NCBI GenBank assembly: GCA_006538405.1
Contig: BJKQ01000004.1
Coordinates: forward strand, 1,860,001-1,924,000
Length of the DNA: 64,000 bases
Reading direction: 5' to 3'
DNA from: Hansfordia pulvinata
Lineage: Eukaryota > Ascomycota > Sordariomycetes > Xylariales
The notes beneath the pieces are model-generated. The model saw only the letters and a program-made list of their open reading frames with translations, was not told where the DNA came from and did not search any database. The position numbers and the translations under genes were made by a program. Shown here in pieces: positions 23,706 to 35,680 of the stretch; positions within the stretch are counted from its first letter, which is position 1, and each line of letters opens with the position of its first letter.

Positions 23706-26403
23706 GCTGTCAGCACCCCGATGCCTTGCTTGTTTCCTCTTCTCGGCGGTCCGTCTCGCCAACGTCGGACTGCCCTTTGTTTTCACGACATATCATCACG
23801 GTTTCTCGCCCCGCGCCTCACGAAGTCACGACACGGGGGAGGGCGCGCGGCAAACGACAACGCGCTGTCTCTGCTCGGTACCGTCGACAGCGCCACGGGT
23901 GGGTGACTCAGTAAAGGGAGGGAGGGGTACATGGAAGGGTTTTATGATATCCCCAGGCTGCAACAGTGCTAGTGTGGGGTTGCAAGATTGGACGGCCGGA
24001 TGCAAGGTTACTGGGACAGGAGTTTGAGAGGTTTCGATACTCATGGTTGCGTTGTACTTTACTGCTTTTATTATTGAGCACAAATGCATGTGTTTAAGAT
24101 GTGAAGAGTGCACATGGTCTGGACAATGAGCTGAACTTGTTGGGTTATAAGAGCTGCTCACGAATACCAGTAACAATACTGCTAAGCGGCAGTGACAGTT
24201 GGAAGATACAGCTATTCCACCTTTTTATAGAGCTGGAAGTTTATTGCTGTCAGCTAGTAAAGACCTGACGTAGTAGGTATCTGGGCTGTGCATATGATTG
24301 TATACCTAAGATATCTAGATACCTACTTGAAGGGGATGTACTGCATGTGCCTAATGCACCAAGTGGACTGTGGAAGTAAGAGTATTTTTCAGTGCCTGGT
24401 AAGGAGTTCTTCAGGCTTGTGCCTCACAATATCAAGGCCTGGAAGGCAAGCTGGCGAAGCCACCGGTATGGTGACTGACTGTAAGACACACGACCAGCCA
24501 CCTTTTATAAGCATGTATCCGTCTCATCAACGAGGCTACCCGATGGTGTGTATTTAAAAGCTATTGTAAACGGGCCATAAGGCACTTATAGGAATGTAGA
24601 AAGAGGGCAAACATATACCGCATAGCCGGTCTACTTATAAGGTATGGCACCTACATAGATTAGATCAAGTCGGACCAACAGCACCCATCCTCAGCAGCGA
24701 GCGGGTAAGTGGCGGACGCAGTTGCTAGAGAACAGCCAATCGTCTTACACGGACCGGGAGCAGTCGGTGTCTTACATAGGTCGGTAGGCTGGAAGGCCCC
24801 TAGTAAGCGTTGGAACTGGCGAAGCAAGCGTCATCACGCGTACCGACCGGACAGACATCCATCGGAAAATAGGCTCGGCATCCAGACGAGCAGACCGCCG
24901 AGGGGCTCTGTGCTCGCACGCACTCCTGCACTCCCGGGCGGGACAGAGAGCCTTCTTTCTAGTCTGGAGGGGGACGTCGCTGGACAGGTTGCCGCCACCG
25001 CCCGTGCGGGCCTAATACTTCTTCCCCTGTAGGTACCTACCTAAAATTGTGTATTAGTATACGGCTACGAGTAAGGTAGAGCAGGGGCCGCTATGTCGTC
25101 TGTAGAGGTACACGTGCATGGGTGGCACATCTGCGGTTACCTTGGTACACACCTGCCTACTATGTACCTATTGATCATGTGTATACCTCAGGAAACATCC
25201 AATACTCGCGCTTGATCTCTATGTACCTACATACCTTAGCTTACCTTACCTTACCGATGGCTACTTTCACGAGATGCCTTCCATACACGTAGGTATGTAC
25301 TTGGCAGCTCTTATAACGACAGAGCACCAGGCACTGGAACGGGCTTTCATTCAATTGAGGACACCCCGCCTGCGGCGCGGCCTGTATTCTCGATTCTCGT
25401 CCCGAAGAGCCTTCCCTGGAGAGTCGGAGAGAGCAGAGTCGTCAGAACACCGGACAGTAGAACAGTAGGTAGGAGCAGGGCATGCGCTGTTGTTGTTGTC
25501 GTCGTCGGCGTCAGCACGTTGACAGACATACTACCTACACAAACGCACGTGCACCTGTCCCCAAGTCTGACCACCGGCCTCTCGCCCCGTCCCAGGCCGT
25601 CCGCCACCCTTCAAGGAGGACCCGGGAGAGGAGCCCCTCCGACGGTTAGGAGAGGGGAGGTGGGGGAGATTTTGGTGGTGGCAGGAGATGAGGTGGTGGT
25701 TCTTACGGCGCCGAGAGAACGCCAAGGCAGAGAGGTCAAAATATTTGATAATGGAAACACCGCAGCCCTGGAAGCAATGGAGCACCTCCCCCTCCTTCTT
25801 TTCCCTCTTCCCCGGCCGGCACAGCAGTTGCGGAGCGGCGTGGCACAAGGGCATTGTGTTGTGTTGTTGGGCACGCGTACAAGAAGCCGGCGGGCGGTCG
25901 GCTCTTCCGCGATCCTCCCTCCTCCCATGGACTACTAAGAGCAGTTGGTGTCCCCCCCCCCGCCCCCCCCCCTCTTCTATCCGCACACATCATCCAGACC
26001 CAGACCGCCTGTCCTGCTATCATAGTGGAAGTCATGAACGTTAATCAGAAGTGAAGAGAACACCCTCCGGTTTCAATTTGTCCTTGGGAATCCCATATAC
26101 TGCGCTCGGGCTACGGTCCCGTCTTGAGCGAGTGAGGTTTCTGGCTTCGTATCACAATCTCGAACCGTCATGTTCGCGGCCAGATTGCCCACCCAACCTA
26201 TTTTTCAAGCTGCTGCTGCTAACATTCCCCGTCCGGCTCTCTCTCCCTCAGCTCCAACTCTCTTTCAGCTCGGGCTCCCTCGCCTCTTCATCCCGTGTCA
26301 GGTCGAACCGAAAGGAAGCGAAAGCGAAAACAAGAAAGAGAGACGACCAGAACAGAACAACCCCCCCCCCCCCCCCCCGTGTCACTCGAGTTACACGACT
26401 CGC
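23706..26403. other. Intergenic region, partly AT-rich
   Basis: No supported gene lies between the convergent HMG-box gene and urease. About 23.9-24.7 kb is noticeably richer in A/T than its surroundings. TACCTA-type motifs cluster at 24270-24330, 25030-25045 and 25220-25257. C homopolymers occur at about 25951-25973 and 26360-26378. I see no transposon-derived protein fragment. Confidence 0.5.
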
Positions 26404-27513
26404 TCAGTACACGAAATAGGCCTGCGCCAAGGGCAGCTCAGCGGCGGGCTCTGCCACGCAGCCCACGCCGTCGGCCTCGACGACGTACGTCTCCGGGTCG
26501 ACGCGCATGCGCGGCATGGCGTCGTTGTGCCGCATGTCGGCCTTGCCCACGCTCCGGCACCCCCGGACCGCCTCGACGCGCTTGCGGAGCCCGTACCCCG
26601 CCACCGGGCCCTTCCTCCTCGTCGTCCTCGTTCTTCTTGCTGCCCTGTTGTCGTCGTCGTCGCTGGTACCGCCTTCTTCTTCGTCTTCGTCATCGTCTTC
26701 CTCTTCTTCTTCTTCTTCCAGGCATGCCTGCCAGTCCTCCCCGTACAGGCTGCAGGCGGACACAAACGTCACCGAGGACTCGGGGACCGACCTCGCGAAC
26801 ATGGGCCGGCCCAGGATCGGCTGCACCGTCGGGATCGACGCGTTTGGGTCGCCCTGTTTTTTTTTTTCCCGGTGCCCCGAAGGGAAATTTCCTCGTCAGC
26901 TTTTTTCGGTGCACCAGTAATAAGGTGTGATTCAGGGGTCGCGGGTTATGAGAGTTAGGGAGAAGCTCAAACAGTCAAAGATGCTCTCGCCGCTTTTCAG
27001 AACTGAAAAGGGAGAAGAAAAAAGGGGGGGAAAGAGAGAGAGAGAGAAAAAAGAGAGGGAACCAAGAAAAGAAAATAAAAGAAGAAAAAACCCACCATCA
27101 TGGCATACGCAATCAAGCCGCTCTTCAGCACAAGGCTGGGCTTGGTGCCGAACCAGGCCGGGTCCCAGACGACCAGGTCGGCGAGGCGCCCCGGCTCGAC
27201 GCTGCCGACGAGGTGGGCCATGCCCTGGGCGAGGGCGGGGTTGACGGTGTACTTGCTGACGTAGCGCTTGACGCGGTGGTTGTCGTCGCCGCGGCCGGCG
27301 GCGGCGTCCTCGGGCAGGGGCCCGCGCTGGAGCTTGTTCTTGTGGGCGGTGTTCCAGGTGCGGGCGACGACCTCGCCGCAGCGGCCCATGGCCTGGGAGT
27401 CGCTGGACATCATGCTGATGGCGCCGAGGTCGTGGAGGACGTCCTCGGCGGCGATGGTCTCGGCGCGGATGCGCGACTCGGCGAAGGCGACGTCCTCGGG
27501 GATGTCCTTGGAC

Positions 27514-27549
<36 letters not shown>

Positions 27550-27801
27550 TCGAGCGTGTTGGCGGTGAAGGGGCGCGTCGGGTTGGTGGACGAGGGCAGG
27601 ACGTTGGGCAGCTCGACGACGCGGATGATGTCGGGCGCGTGCCCGCCCCCGGCGCCCTCGGTGTGGTACGTGTGGATGGTGCGGCCCCGGAGCGCGGCGA
27701 CGGTGGACTCGACGAAGCCGGCCTCGTTGAGCGTGTCCGTGTGGATGAGGCACTGCACGTCGAGCTCGTCGCACACGCCCAGGCACGCGTCGATGGCCGC
27801 G

Positions 27802-27833
<32 letters not shown>

Positions 27834-29780
27834 CCCGCAGGCGCCCGCCCGAACCTGCTCCCGCAGCGGGCCCGGCTCGCTGTCGTTCCCTTTGCCCGTG
27901 ATGCCCACGTTGACCGGCAGTTCGTCGCACGCCTGCAGCATCTGCCGCATGTAGTGCGCTCCGGGCGTGCACGTCGTGGCACACGTTCCGGCGCTGTTTT
28001 GTCAGTGTCAGTCAGTGTCAAGAGGGGAAAAGACTACCTAGGTAAGGCACTGACCTGGGCCCAACACCTCCGCCCAGCAGCGTCGTGACGCCCGAGGCCA
28101 GGGCCTCGTCGGCCTGCTGGGGGCAGATGAAGTGGATGTGCGTGTCGAGGGCGCCGGCGGTGACGATGCGGCCCTCGCCGGCGATGACGTCGGTGCAGCT
28201 GCCGACGACCATGCCGGGGGTGACGCCGTCCATGACGTCCGGGTTCCCCGCCTTGCCGACGGCGGCGATGCGCCCGCCCTTGACGCCGACGTCGGCCTTG
28301 AAGATGCCCGTGTGGTCGACGACGAGCGCGTTGGTGACGACGAGGTCCAGGCAGTCGCCGTCCGCGACCCCGCCGGCCTGGCCCATGCCCTCGCGCAGCG
28401 TCTTGCCGCCCCCGAACTTGCACTCGTCCCCGTACGTCGTCAGGTCCCGCTCCACCCGCACCCACAGCTCCGTCGCCCCCAGCCGCACCCGGTCCCCCGT
28501 CGTCGGCCCGAACATGGCCCGGTACGCCGCCCGGTCCATAGTGCACGCCGCCGGCTGCTGCTGCTCTTGACTCTGACTCGGACTCAGACCCTGACCATGA
28601 CCCTGACCCTGACCCCCGCGCGCCGTCGTCGTCGTCGTCGTCATCAGCCGCTGCACCAGCGCCGCGTCCGCCGCCGGCTCCGGCTCGTGCGCAAACCCCG
28701 CGGCCACCAGCCTCTCCACGATGCTCTCCGTCGTCGTCTTCTCGGTGCCGCCGCCGTCGCCGCCGGGCCCCGCGTCGTCGTCCACCGGCCCCGAGGCCAG
28801 CCCGTTGCCGCCGCGGATGACCCTCCGTCCGCCGATCGCGACCAGCGTCACCGTCCGCGTGTCGCCCGGCTCGAACCGCACCGACGTCCCCGCCGGCACG
28901 TCCAGCCGGAACCCGCGCGCCCGCCCCCGGTCGAACGCCAGCTGCGGGTTCGCCTCCACAAAGTGGTAGTGCGAGCCCACCTGGATCGGCCGGTCCCCGC
29001 GGCTCGTCACCCGGAGCCGGATGCGCCGCCGGCCCTCGTTGAGCGTGATGCGCAGAGGAGGAGGCGGTGACTCATCATCATCATCATCCTTATCCTCCTC
29101 CTTCCCTTCCTGCTTCTGTCCATCACCGCCCTTCCTCTTCCTCTTCTCCCGGGTGGCGACGACCACGGCGCCGGGCCGGGCGGCGGGCTCGCACGCGGAC
29201 GGGTCCGGGTCGGGGAACAGGCTCCGGTCGGGCACGGGGAGGAAGCTGCCGTACAGGGCGCGCGCCGGGTCGCCGTCGTCGGTGGCGATGGGCCCGTGGA
29301 CCGTGACCAGGTACGTGCCCGTCGGGAAGGTGCCCTCGACCTGGATCTCGGCCAGCGTCGAGGGCACCCCCGGCAGGACGTGGCGCCGGCCCAGCAGCGT
29401 CGAGCCCAGCGACATGAGGTCCGCCACCGTGTGCCGCCCGTCGCGGATCAGCTCCTGCAGCACGCTCGACACCAGCGCGCACGCCTCGCCGTGGTTGAGC
29501 CGCACCCCGCGCGCCAGCCGCCGCTGCGCCAGCTGGCCCAGCGACGTGATGGTCAGCTTGTCGAGCTGTTTTGTGCGTGAGATTCGTGGGTTAGCGAGGG
29601 GAAAAGAGGAAAGAGAGAAAAAGAAAAAAAAAAAAGAGGGAAAAAAAGAAATAATCCCCTCTCTCGCGCGACGAAGGCGGGTTGGTCCATCGCCGTGAGC
29701 GCAACGTCAAGTCAAGTCAAGTCAAGTCGAGAATCCGTCCCGCTTATTGGTTAACGCACCTCCCGGGGCACAAGATGCAT
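26404..29780 (-). CDS. URE1: Urease (single-chain, nickel-dependent)
   Basis: Hydrolyses urea to ammonia and carbamate in the cytosol. Exons are 29780-29760 (MHLVPRE), 29565-28055, 27993-27096 and 26853-26404, totalling 2,880 nt or 959 aa. The fused gamma-beta-alpha architecture is complete. Nickel ligands and catalytic residues are visible: HIH in DTHIHF, the lysine to be carbamylated in GLKLHEDWG, the histidines in HTDTLNE and HTEGAGGGH, the flap Cys-His in MVCHH and the aspartate in SSDSQAMGR. Fungal ureases are usually about 835-840 aa. The excess lies in three low-complexity insertions at about 147-177 (Lys/Asp/Glu-rich), 267-281 and 316-347 (Gly, Thr, Gln), plus a Glu/Asp/Arg-rich stretch before the conserved [11 protein letters not shown] segment. 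None of these insertions shows intron borders. The nickel accessory genes are not in this window. Confidence 0.93.
29706..29729. repeat. (TCAAG)n in urease intron 1
   Basis: About five TCAAG units lie within the first urease intron (29759-29566). That intron also has an A-rich purine tract around 29605-29650. Confidence 0.8.
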
Positions 29781-31282
29781 CTTGGGTCTTGCCCGCACCG
29801 CTGCAGCAGTCGATGAGCAGAAGGAAAGGTCTGTCTGTCTGTCTGAGCTGGGGAGACCCGGTCTCTTTCTTCCTGTCTATACGATTTCAAGTCGGTCACT
29901 CGTCGGAAGGCAGGCGGGCGGTCTGGTTTGGTCTGGTCTGATTTGGCTGACTTTTCACAGTGTCCGGGCCGAAGGGGAAGGGAGAAAAAAAAGGAGGGAC
30001 AAGTCATCAATGGTGAAGCTACTGTCACCGTCAGCCCATTGCCCTCCCGCCCTCCCGCCCCCCCCCCGCGCGCGCGGCCTGCCCATACCAGACCATACCA
30101 GACCAGACCAGACCAAGACCAAGACCAAACCCACCTGGCCAGGGCTTCACTTCCGATCCGGCTCCGCGACTCAAGCGCCCCTCCAACCGCTCTGCCGACT
30201 CCATGCCAGGGAAGGGAGGGGCAGCGGGAATAACCGAATCTACCCCAGAACCCGGAGAGGTGTACCGGCGCTGCCCCGCCCCCGAATGCCACACTGTTGT
30301 TGGGGGAAGCTGGCGGGCGGGCGGGCGCATGTCTTGGAAGGGTTCGAGTTGGGGCCTCGTAAACGTCCAACCCCCAGATAAGGGCAAACAAAAAACCCCC
30401 CCTCTCCCCTACTCCGTAAAGGCGTCCCAAGGTCCCTGAATGGTGGTTCTCACCGTCCGGCGCCGGGGTTGCTCGATCGAAGACATGATTGGAGGGGCCT
30501 GGCTGATACGAGTAGATAAGCTGGTTGTCGCCCAGTGATAGGTTACCCTAATAAGTACCGAGTAGTGATGGCCGAATGACGGCATTGCCCAATTCAATCG
30601 TAGCGCCGCTGTACGAGTATGAGGACCCGACCCGTCCCTGAGGTACGTACCGCGTAGGTAGTACATACATACCTTAAGGAGGTAATGATAATAATATTCT
30701 CAGGCACCGTCGGCCGTTCTTTATCAGCGACAGGGGTTCGTCTGCGCAGGCCTATCAGGTACCTGGCTAGGTCCATACGCGTACCTACCTTATTCAGATA
30801 TGTCAATGTAACACGTCCTCTTATCGCCCTCAACTCATCAGCCTCCATTAGTAAATCCGGGCAGTCATTTCCTGGACCCTTGGAAGGGCCTGCTATACAT
30901 GAGAATAACAATCCCTCATTTGGGATGTGCTGGGTCTACCATGCTGTCGGGTCAAACCAGACTGGTTACCTACCCTGCGAAGCCTTCGCATGGCCAATCA
31001 CACTTCATTGCATCTTCGTCCGCACATTAAAAGAGCAGTATCCGCATGTAATCGAAGGGGCGTCCAGGGGCACAGGAAGGAAAATCTGTGTATGTGACGC
31101 GTGTTGCAGTCGCAGTCGCACTCATATTGTCGCGGGTTCCCACAAGCGCCTCGCGACGCGTCCACCCAGCCAAACGCCGTACTCTGCAAAAAAAAACGCC
31201 GTGTCCGTGCAAACCGGGAAAAGGAAAAAACCTCGTGTCCTTGTCGAGCCCTCCCCGCACATCAAACGCAGCAAATGGCAAC
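29781..31282. other. Intergenic region upstream of urease
   Basis: No supported gene. It separates the urease start from the NGG1 stop; both genes run on the minus strand. TACCTA/CTCGTAC-type motifs occur near 30610-30680 and 30755-30800, with C-rich tracts near 30055-30070. Confidence 0.5.
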
Positions 31283-33265
31283 CTATTCCTCTTCGACCTC
31301 ATCAGCCCAGCTCTGGCGCTCCTTCTTCATCAGACCGTCCATGAACTCCGGCGGGAATATGCTGCTGCCCGGATTCGACGACCGGGGCACCTTGTTGAGG
31401 TTCTGGTTGTCAAACACGCCACCGATGCTGTCGATCCAGCGCTTCCGCCGCTCCATGAGCGTCTTGGTTTGGTCCCCAATGCCCGGGCGCGCCATGCCCG
31501 CCGCCGCATTGGCCGCCGCCGCGTTGGTCGCGCCGGGCCGCTTCTTCTTATTGCTCTTGCCCATCGTCCGCGTCCGCTTCGTGTACGCCCCGTTGACCTG
31601 CGTGTCCAGATCCTCCAGAATCGTCGTGTACTCCTGGTGCGCCATGTGCTCCTTGACCAGCTCCGTGAGGCGGGTCTTGCGCGCCCCGTTGATCAACATC
31701 TGCTTGTGCAGGCGGTCCTGCAGGAGGCGAAGGCGGGCCGCCACCTCGTCGTCGTAATGGCCATCGTAATCCGCGTCAAACGAGTCTTGCGGCAGGAACC
31801 CAATGTAACGCATCTCTTGCTTGATGCGCTCGTCCACCTGGCTGTAGTCGAGCTTGGGATGGGTGGCCCTTTTCCACGCCTCGCTCGAAGACTCGGGCAT
31901 GTACGTCGCAGGGGGCAGGGATTTGCCATCGTCGGCGCTCGCTCCATTAGTCTCGCCGTTGGCTTCTTCTTTAACCTCGGCGTCCCCATTGATGCCGTTG
32001 GCCATGGGCTTGTCCTCGCTCGGTTGCGCGCGCCCCTCAGGGCGCATCGCTTGCATTAGCCGGGACAGGATTGGGCCAACGGAGAGCTTGTCCGTCTCAG
32101 CAACATCGTCCTCCATGTTGTCAATGCTGCCCCGTGGCTGGTTGGGCTGCAGCTTATCCCGGCCCTGGTTGGCCGAGTCGACGGCCATGGCGCCGTCTTC
32201 TTCGGCCCAGATCTCCTTGTAGTGCTTCTTGCCCCGCTTGGGCATGATGAAGGGAGTGACCCGGTCTCCGCGCTCGCGGAGAAACGCGAGGTCTTCTTCG
32301 GCAAAAGGGCGGAAGTAGGGCTCGACGTAGGTGGAGAAGGTGCTGAAGCTGATCTGGTTGGACGGCTTGGCGGAGCTGAAGTCCTTGTCTGGGGGTCCCC
32401 GGAGATGACATCGGCAAGGTCTGTCTTGGGGAACACGGCGACTGAGTAGAGCTCTTTCCGCTCGTCGACGGACATGCCGGGTTTCGTTTCGAGGATCTCG
32501 TAGACGGTGGGGTCCGGGAAGGTGGAAGGGTCCTCGCCGAAGGTCTGAGCCGCTGGTGCCTCGCGTCGCGGGGGAGCGCCCTCATCTTCGGAGCTCTCCT
32601 CCTCCTCCTCCTTGTTCTCGGCCTTTGTCTTGTCGTCGACGTCCATGGCACCGGGCGAGCCGCCCCCGACGGGACTAAGGGAAGAGCTGACGGAATCTTG
32701 ATCCTTGGACATCTTCCTGGGCTTGCCGCTCGAGTCGCGCAAAGGGGAAGATCGTTCTGGAGGCCTATGTGTGAGTTCGATCGAGCATGGAAGGAACAGT
32801 CGGTGGGTGTGAGAAGGGTCGGGGCTTACCTGTGTTCTTGTCGTGCGGCGCCAAGGAGTCGTTCGCTTTTCGCTTCTTCTTGTTCGCCTTCTTCTCGGGG
32901 GACTCGGAGACGTCATCGACGTGATTCTTGCGCTGCGAAGCGACGAGCCGCATGCCCTTGTCGCACCAGGTGCCGCGGTGCTCGACAATCTCCGCCAGCT
33001 TGCCGAGCCTGGTGATGAGGCCATCGAGGCTGCGGGAGTCGGGGATGACGGCGTTGGCGGGGCTGGTGTCGACAATGTCGTCGTAGGAGATGGTGCGGAC
33101 GGACTCGAGCCTCAGATCGAGGAACTCGGTTTCAACGACCTCGACGGGCGGGACGGCGGGGCCGGAGGGCGGGCCGGACATGGGGGTGGTGTTGCGGCTG
33201 CGCTGGCGGCTGGCACCGGTGCCGCCCTTCTTGCCGGTGCCCTTCTGGCTCGCTGCCGGCGGCAT
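31283..33265 (-). CDS. NGG1: SAGA/ADA histone acetyltransferase subunit Ngg1 (Ada3), one 1-nt gap
   Basis: A nuclear adaptor of the Gcn5 acetyltransferase modules of SAGA and ADA. Exon 1 (33265-32830) opens [15 protein letters not shown] and carries the conserved [14 protein letters not shown] segment. Exon 2 (32756-31283) begins at a CCTCCAG acceptor, which is the one that keeps frame; the nearer CATAG does not. Within exon 2 the frame breaks at the G run 32391-32395 (plus strand). One added base restores [18 protein letters not shown] and continuity into the following [19 protein letters not shown]. The corrected protein is 636 aa. The C-terminal third ([20 protein letters not shown] onward, then a helical region) matches the histone acetyltransferase subunit 3 domain. 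An acidic Glu/Asp-rich stretch precedes it. Confidence 0.9.
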
Positions 33266-34711
33266 GGTGGCTGCCTAGGGGACGCTGATGAGGGAGGTGC
33301 AGGGCAGGGTGATGGCGACGGCGATGGTGTCGACGGCGATAGCGTTGTTCGGATGGCCTGCTTCCGGACGGCGCAGGACGGCGTGGTGAGCCTGTGGGGG
33401 ATGGTTGTGGATTGCGGTCGTCATGCAAGCCCGTGACGCGACCGTCGAAGCTGACTGGCGTGGCAGTGAGGGTTGCGGGCTGATGAGATGGGGTGATTTA
33501 GGAGGCGAGAGAGAGGTGAGAGGTGTCGTGCACGCGATGTGGAGAGATGTGATGGAAGAGGTCTTGTTGTTGTCGTTGTTGATGCTGGCGCAATTGGTTA
33601 TTTGCGAGCGACCAATTGCCGATTGTCTTGGGTTCACTCGCACGCCGCCAGAGCTGCCCGCACCACGCGTAACTCGTACAGGGCTGTGCGTAGTAGTGAT
33701 GTCGTACTGCAGTAATAACCCTGGAAAGGTCCAGTGACGACGAGGTACCGCGGTACCTCGTCCACTGAGGTCTGGGGCAACAGGCACGCTGCTCGCGGCA
33801 GAAAGTGCCTAACCATATGAGTCCGGACTACGGTGGCGTTAGCTGTGATATTTCGACTGGATGAACGTCGCCTCGTCCCGGTCTTATTCCCGATTCGGCT
33901 GCTTCATGAGTGCATCCACCCACTTACACGCGGGCGAGGGACGGGCAACGGGCAACGACGGTGTAAATGGGTAAGAATCTTGAATCATCCATAATACATT
34001 TTCCATTACTATCAGGTGGGTAAGAGCCTTGATGCGGTCTTCGCTTTTCATCCTGCGCCGCAGGTCCTATTCGCTCCGTAGCACGCCCGCGTGAAGCAAA
34101 AGCTTTGCATGGCCGGCGCCCGCCTCCTACTTACAGGCTACAGCCCACCCGAGTCTGCACGCCGTTCCACTGGGGCTCGACGTGGGAGCCTTGCTTCAAT
34201 TCCATGAGATTCATCTGCAAACTAAGCATGGCCCAATGGGCGGGCTGGGCATATTTGTTCCGCAGCTCTCGCATGGTTTCAGAGGTAGGTATTAGGTACT
34301 TCAAAGACTCGCCTCGCCGCTCGGCAATATTAGTGAGCTTTTGCAGAAATGGCCAACATCAGGAAAAATCGATAAGTGATTCAGAACATAAGGAATCAAG
34401 TATGCGAGCGCGCTTTTGAGTAATAAGAATTATTCTATTAGGAGGTACGGGGGGTATCATGGTTTTAAAAGTGCACTCGCGAGTCGCCATCACTTTTTCC
34501 TTCTTCGTCGTCACTTTTCTTCCTCCTCTGCCTCCTTTTTCACCCTCCTTCTCCTCTTCTTCGTCATTGTCATTGTCACTGTATCATAACCACCTTCTCC
34601 CCCTCCACATTCCCTGCCCCTCCACACTCGATTCATATCTCTCCACCGCGATTTGCCCCCCGACGACGACGAAGACGACGACGGCCTCGCCCTCCGCGAT
34701 CCGCCCGACTC
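33266..34711. other. Intergenic region between NGG1 and the GH43 gene
   Basis: No supported gene. It is the promoter side of NGG1 and the 3' side of the GH43 gene. It contains a 24-bp palindrome at 33739-33762 and a pyrimidine-rich block near 34490-34600. Confidence 0.5.
33739..33762. repeat. Perfect 24-bp palindrome
   Basis: The half site GACGAGGTACCG (33739-33750) is followed directly by its exact reverse complement (33751-33762). Flanking CAGTG and CCACTG extend the symmetry imperfectly. It lies about 475 bp upstream of the NGG1 start. Confidence 0.9.
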
Positions 34712-35680
34712 CTAATCGTGCAGCACGACCTTGGTCCCCTCGATGCTGAACCCCGACGTGAACATGCACCGCCCCTCGCCGCAGTCGGCGTGGAACACGA
34801 CCCCGCTGCCGTCCTTGGCCGTCGTCAGGCCCCCCGGCGCCACCAGGCCCAGGCTGCCGGCGGTCTGCAGCAGGGGCTCGTCGGCGCGGGTATAGGGGCC
34901 CCTAACGTCGCGGCTCCACGCGTACTTGACCGTGTAGCTGGGGTCGGTGAAGCAGCCCGAGTTGAAGAAGAGGAAGTAGGTGCCGTCGCTGTGCTTGTAT
35001 ATGTCCGGGGCCTCGACGTAGGGGCCGTCCTCGTCGATGCGGTCCATGATGGGCACGGCGTCGCCGATCTTGGTGAAGCCGTCGTGGGGCGAGACCTCCT
35101 GTAGCATGATGGGTGTGGGGACCAGGGGGGGAACGGTGTTGCCGCAAGCGCCGCCGTGGCCGATGGAGTTGCCGTCGACCTTGTAGGTGACGTAGGCGCG
35201 GCCGGAGTCCGGGTCGCGGAAGAAGCCCGGGTCGATGTTGCCGCCGGCAGCGAGGTCGCAGGCGAAGGGCTCGGCGTGGGGGCGAAAGGGCCCCGTGGGA
35301 CTCTCACCGACGGCGAGGCCGACGCAGTGCTTGCTGGCGTCCTGGCGGGTGCGGCCCGAGTAGTAGAGGGCGTACGAGCCGCCGGCGAGGCGGCCAACGG
35401 CGGGGGCCCAGGTCATGCCGTTGGCGAAGAAGGGCCCCGTGTCCGGCAGCACGTCGACGCCGTCCAGATACCGCCACCGGCCCGTCACCGCGTCCGCCCG
35501 CGCCGCCTGCACCTCGAAGCTGTCGTTGCCCGTGTCCCGCGTCGCGAACGCGTACCAGTTGCCCTCGCACTCCTCGAAGCATGCCGGGTCCGCAAAGTTG
35601 CGGTCCATGGCCAGCTCGAGCGCTCGCGTCGAGCCGGCGGCCAGGGCGGCGGCGGCGGCCAGGAGTCTGCGGAGGCCCAT
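34712..35680 (-). CDS. Secreted glycoside hydrolase family 43 protein
   Basis: A predicted extracellular five-bladed beta-propeller glycosidase, typically acting on arabinan, xylan or related hemicellulose. It is a single uninterrupted exon of 322 aa starting MGLRRLLAAAAALAAG, a good signal peptide with likely cleavage near Ala20. The GH43 triad can be placed: Asp31 in ADPACF as base, Asp150 in NIDPGFFRD as pKa modulator, and Glu223 in YVEAPDIYKH as acid. WAPAV at 91-95 and a TYFLFFNSG strand are typical of the fold. No carbohydrate-binding module is attached. The substrate cannot be deduced from sequence alone. The gene has no neighbouring sugar transporter or other glycosidase. Confidence 0.88.
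   Translation of the reverse strand: MGLRRLLAAAAALAAGSTRALELAMDRNFADPACFEECEGNWYAFATRDTGNDSFEVQAARADAVTGRWRYLDGVDVLPDTGPFFANGMTWAPAVGRLAGGSYALYYSGRTRQDASKHCVGLAVGESPTGPFRPHAEPFACDLAAGGNIDPGFFRDPDSGRAYVTYKVDGNSIGHGGACGNTVPPLVPTPIMLQEVSPHDGFTKIGDAVPIMDRIDEDGPYVEAPDIYKHSDGTYFLFFNSGCFTDPSYTVKYAWSRDVRGPYTRADEPLLQTAGSLGLVAPGGLTTAKDGSGVVFHADCGEGRCMFTSGFSIEGTKVVLHD

Noticed and set aside
27213..29070. Long plus-strand frames over the urease gene.
   Set aside because: They arise from the very GC-rich third positions of the urease codons; the catalytic motifs are in the minus-strand frame.
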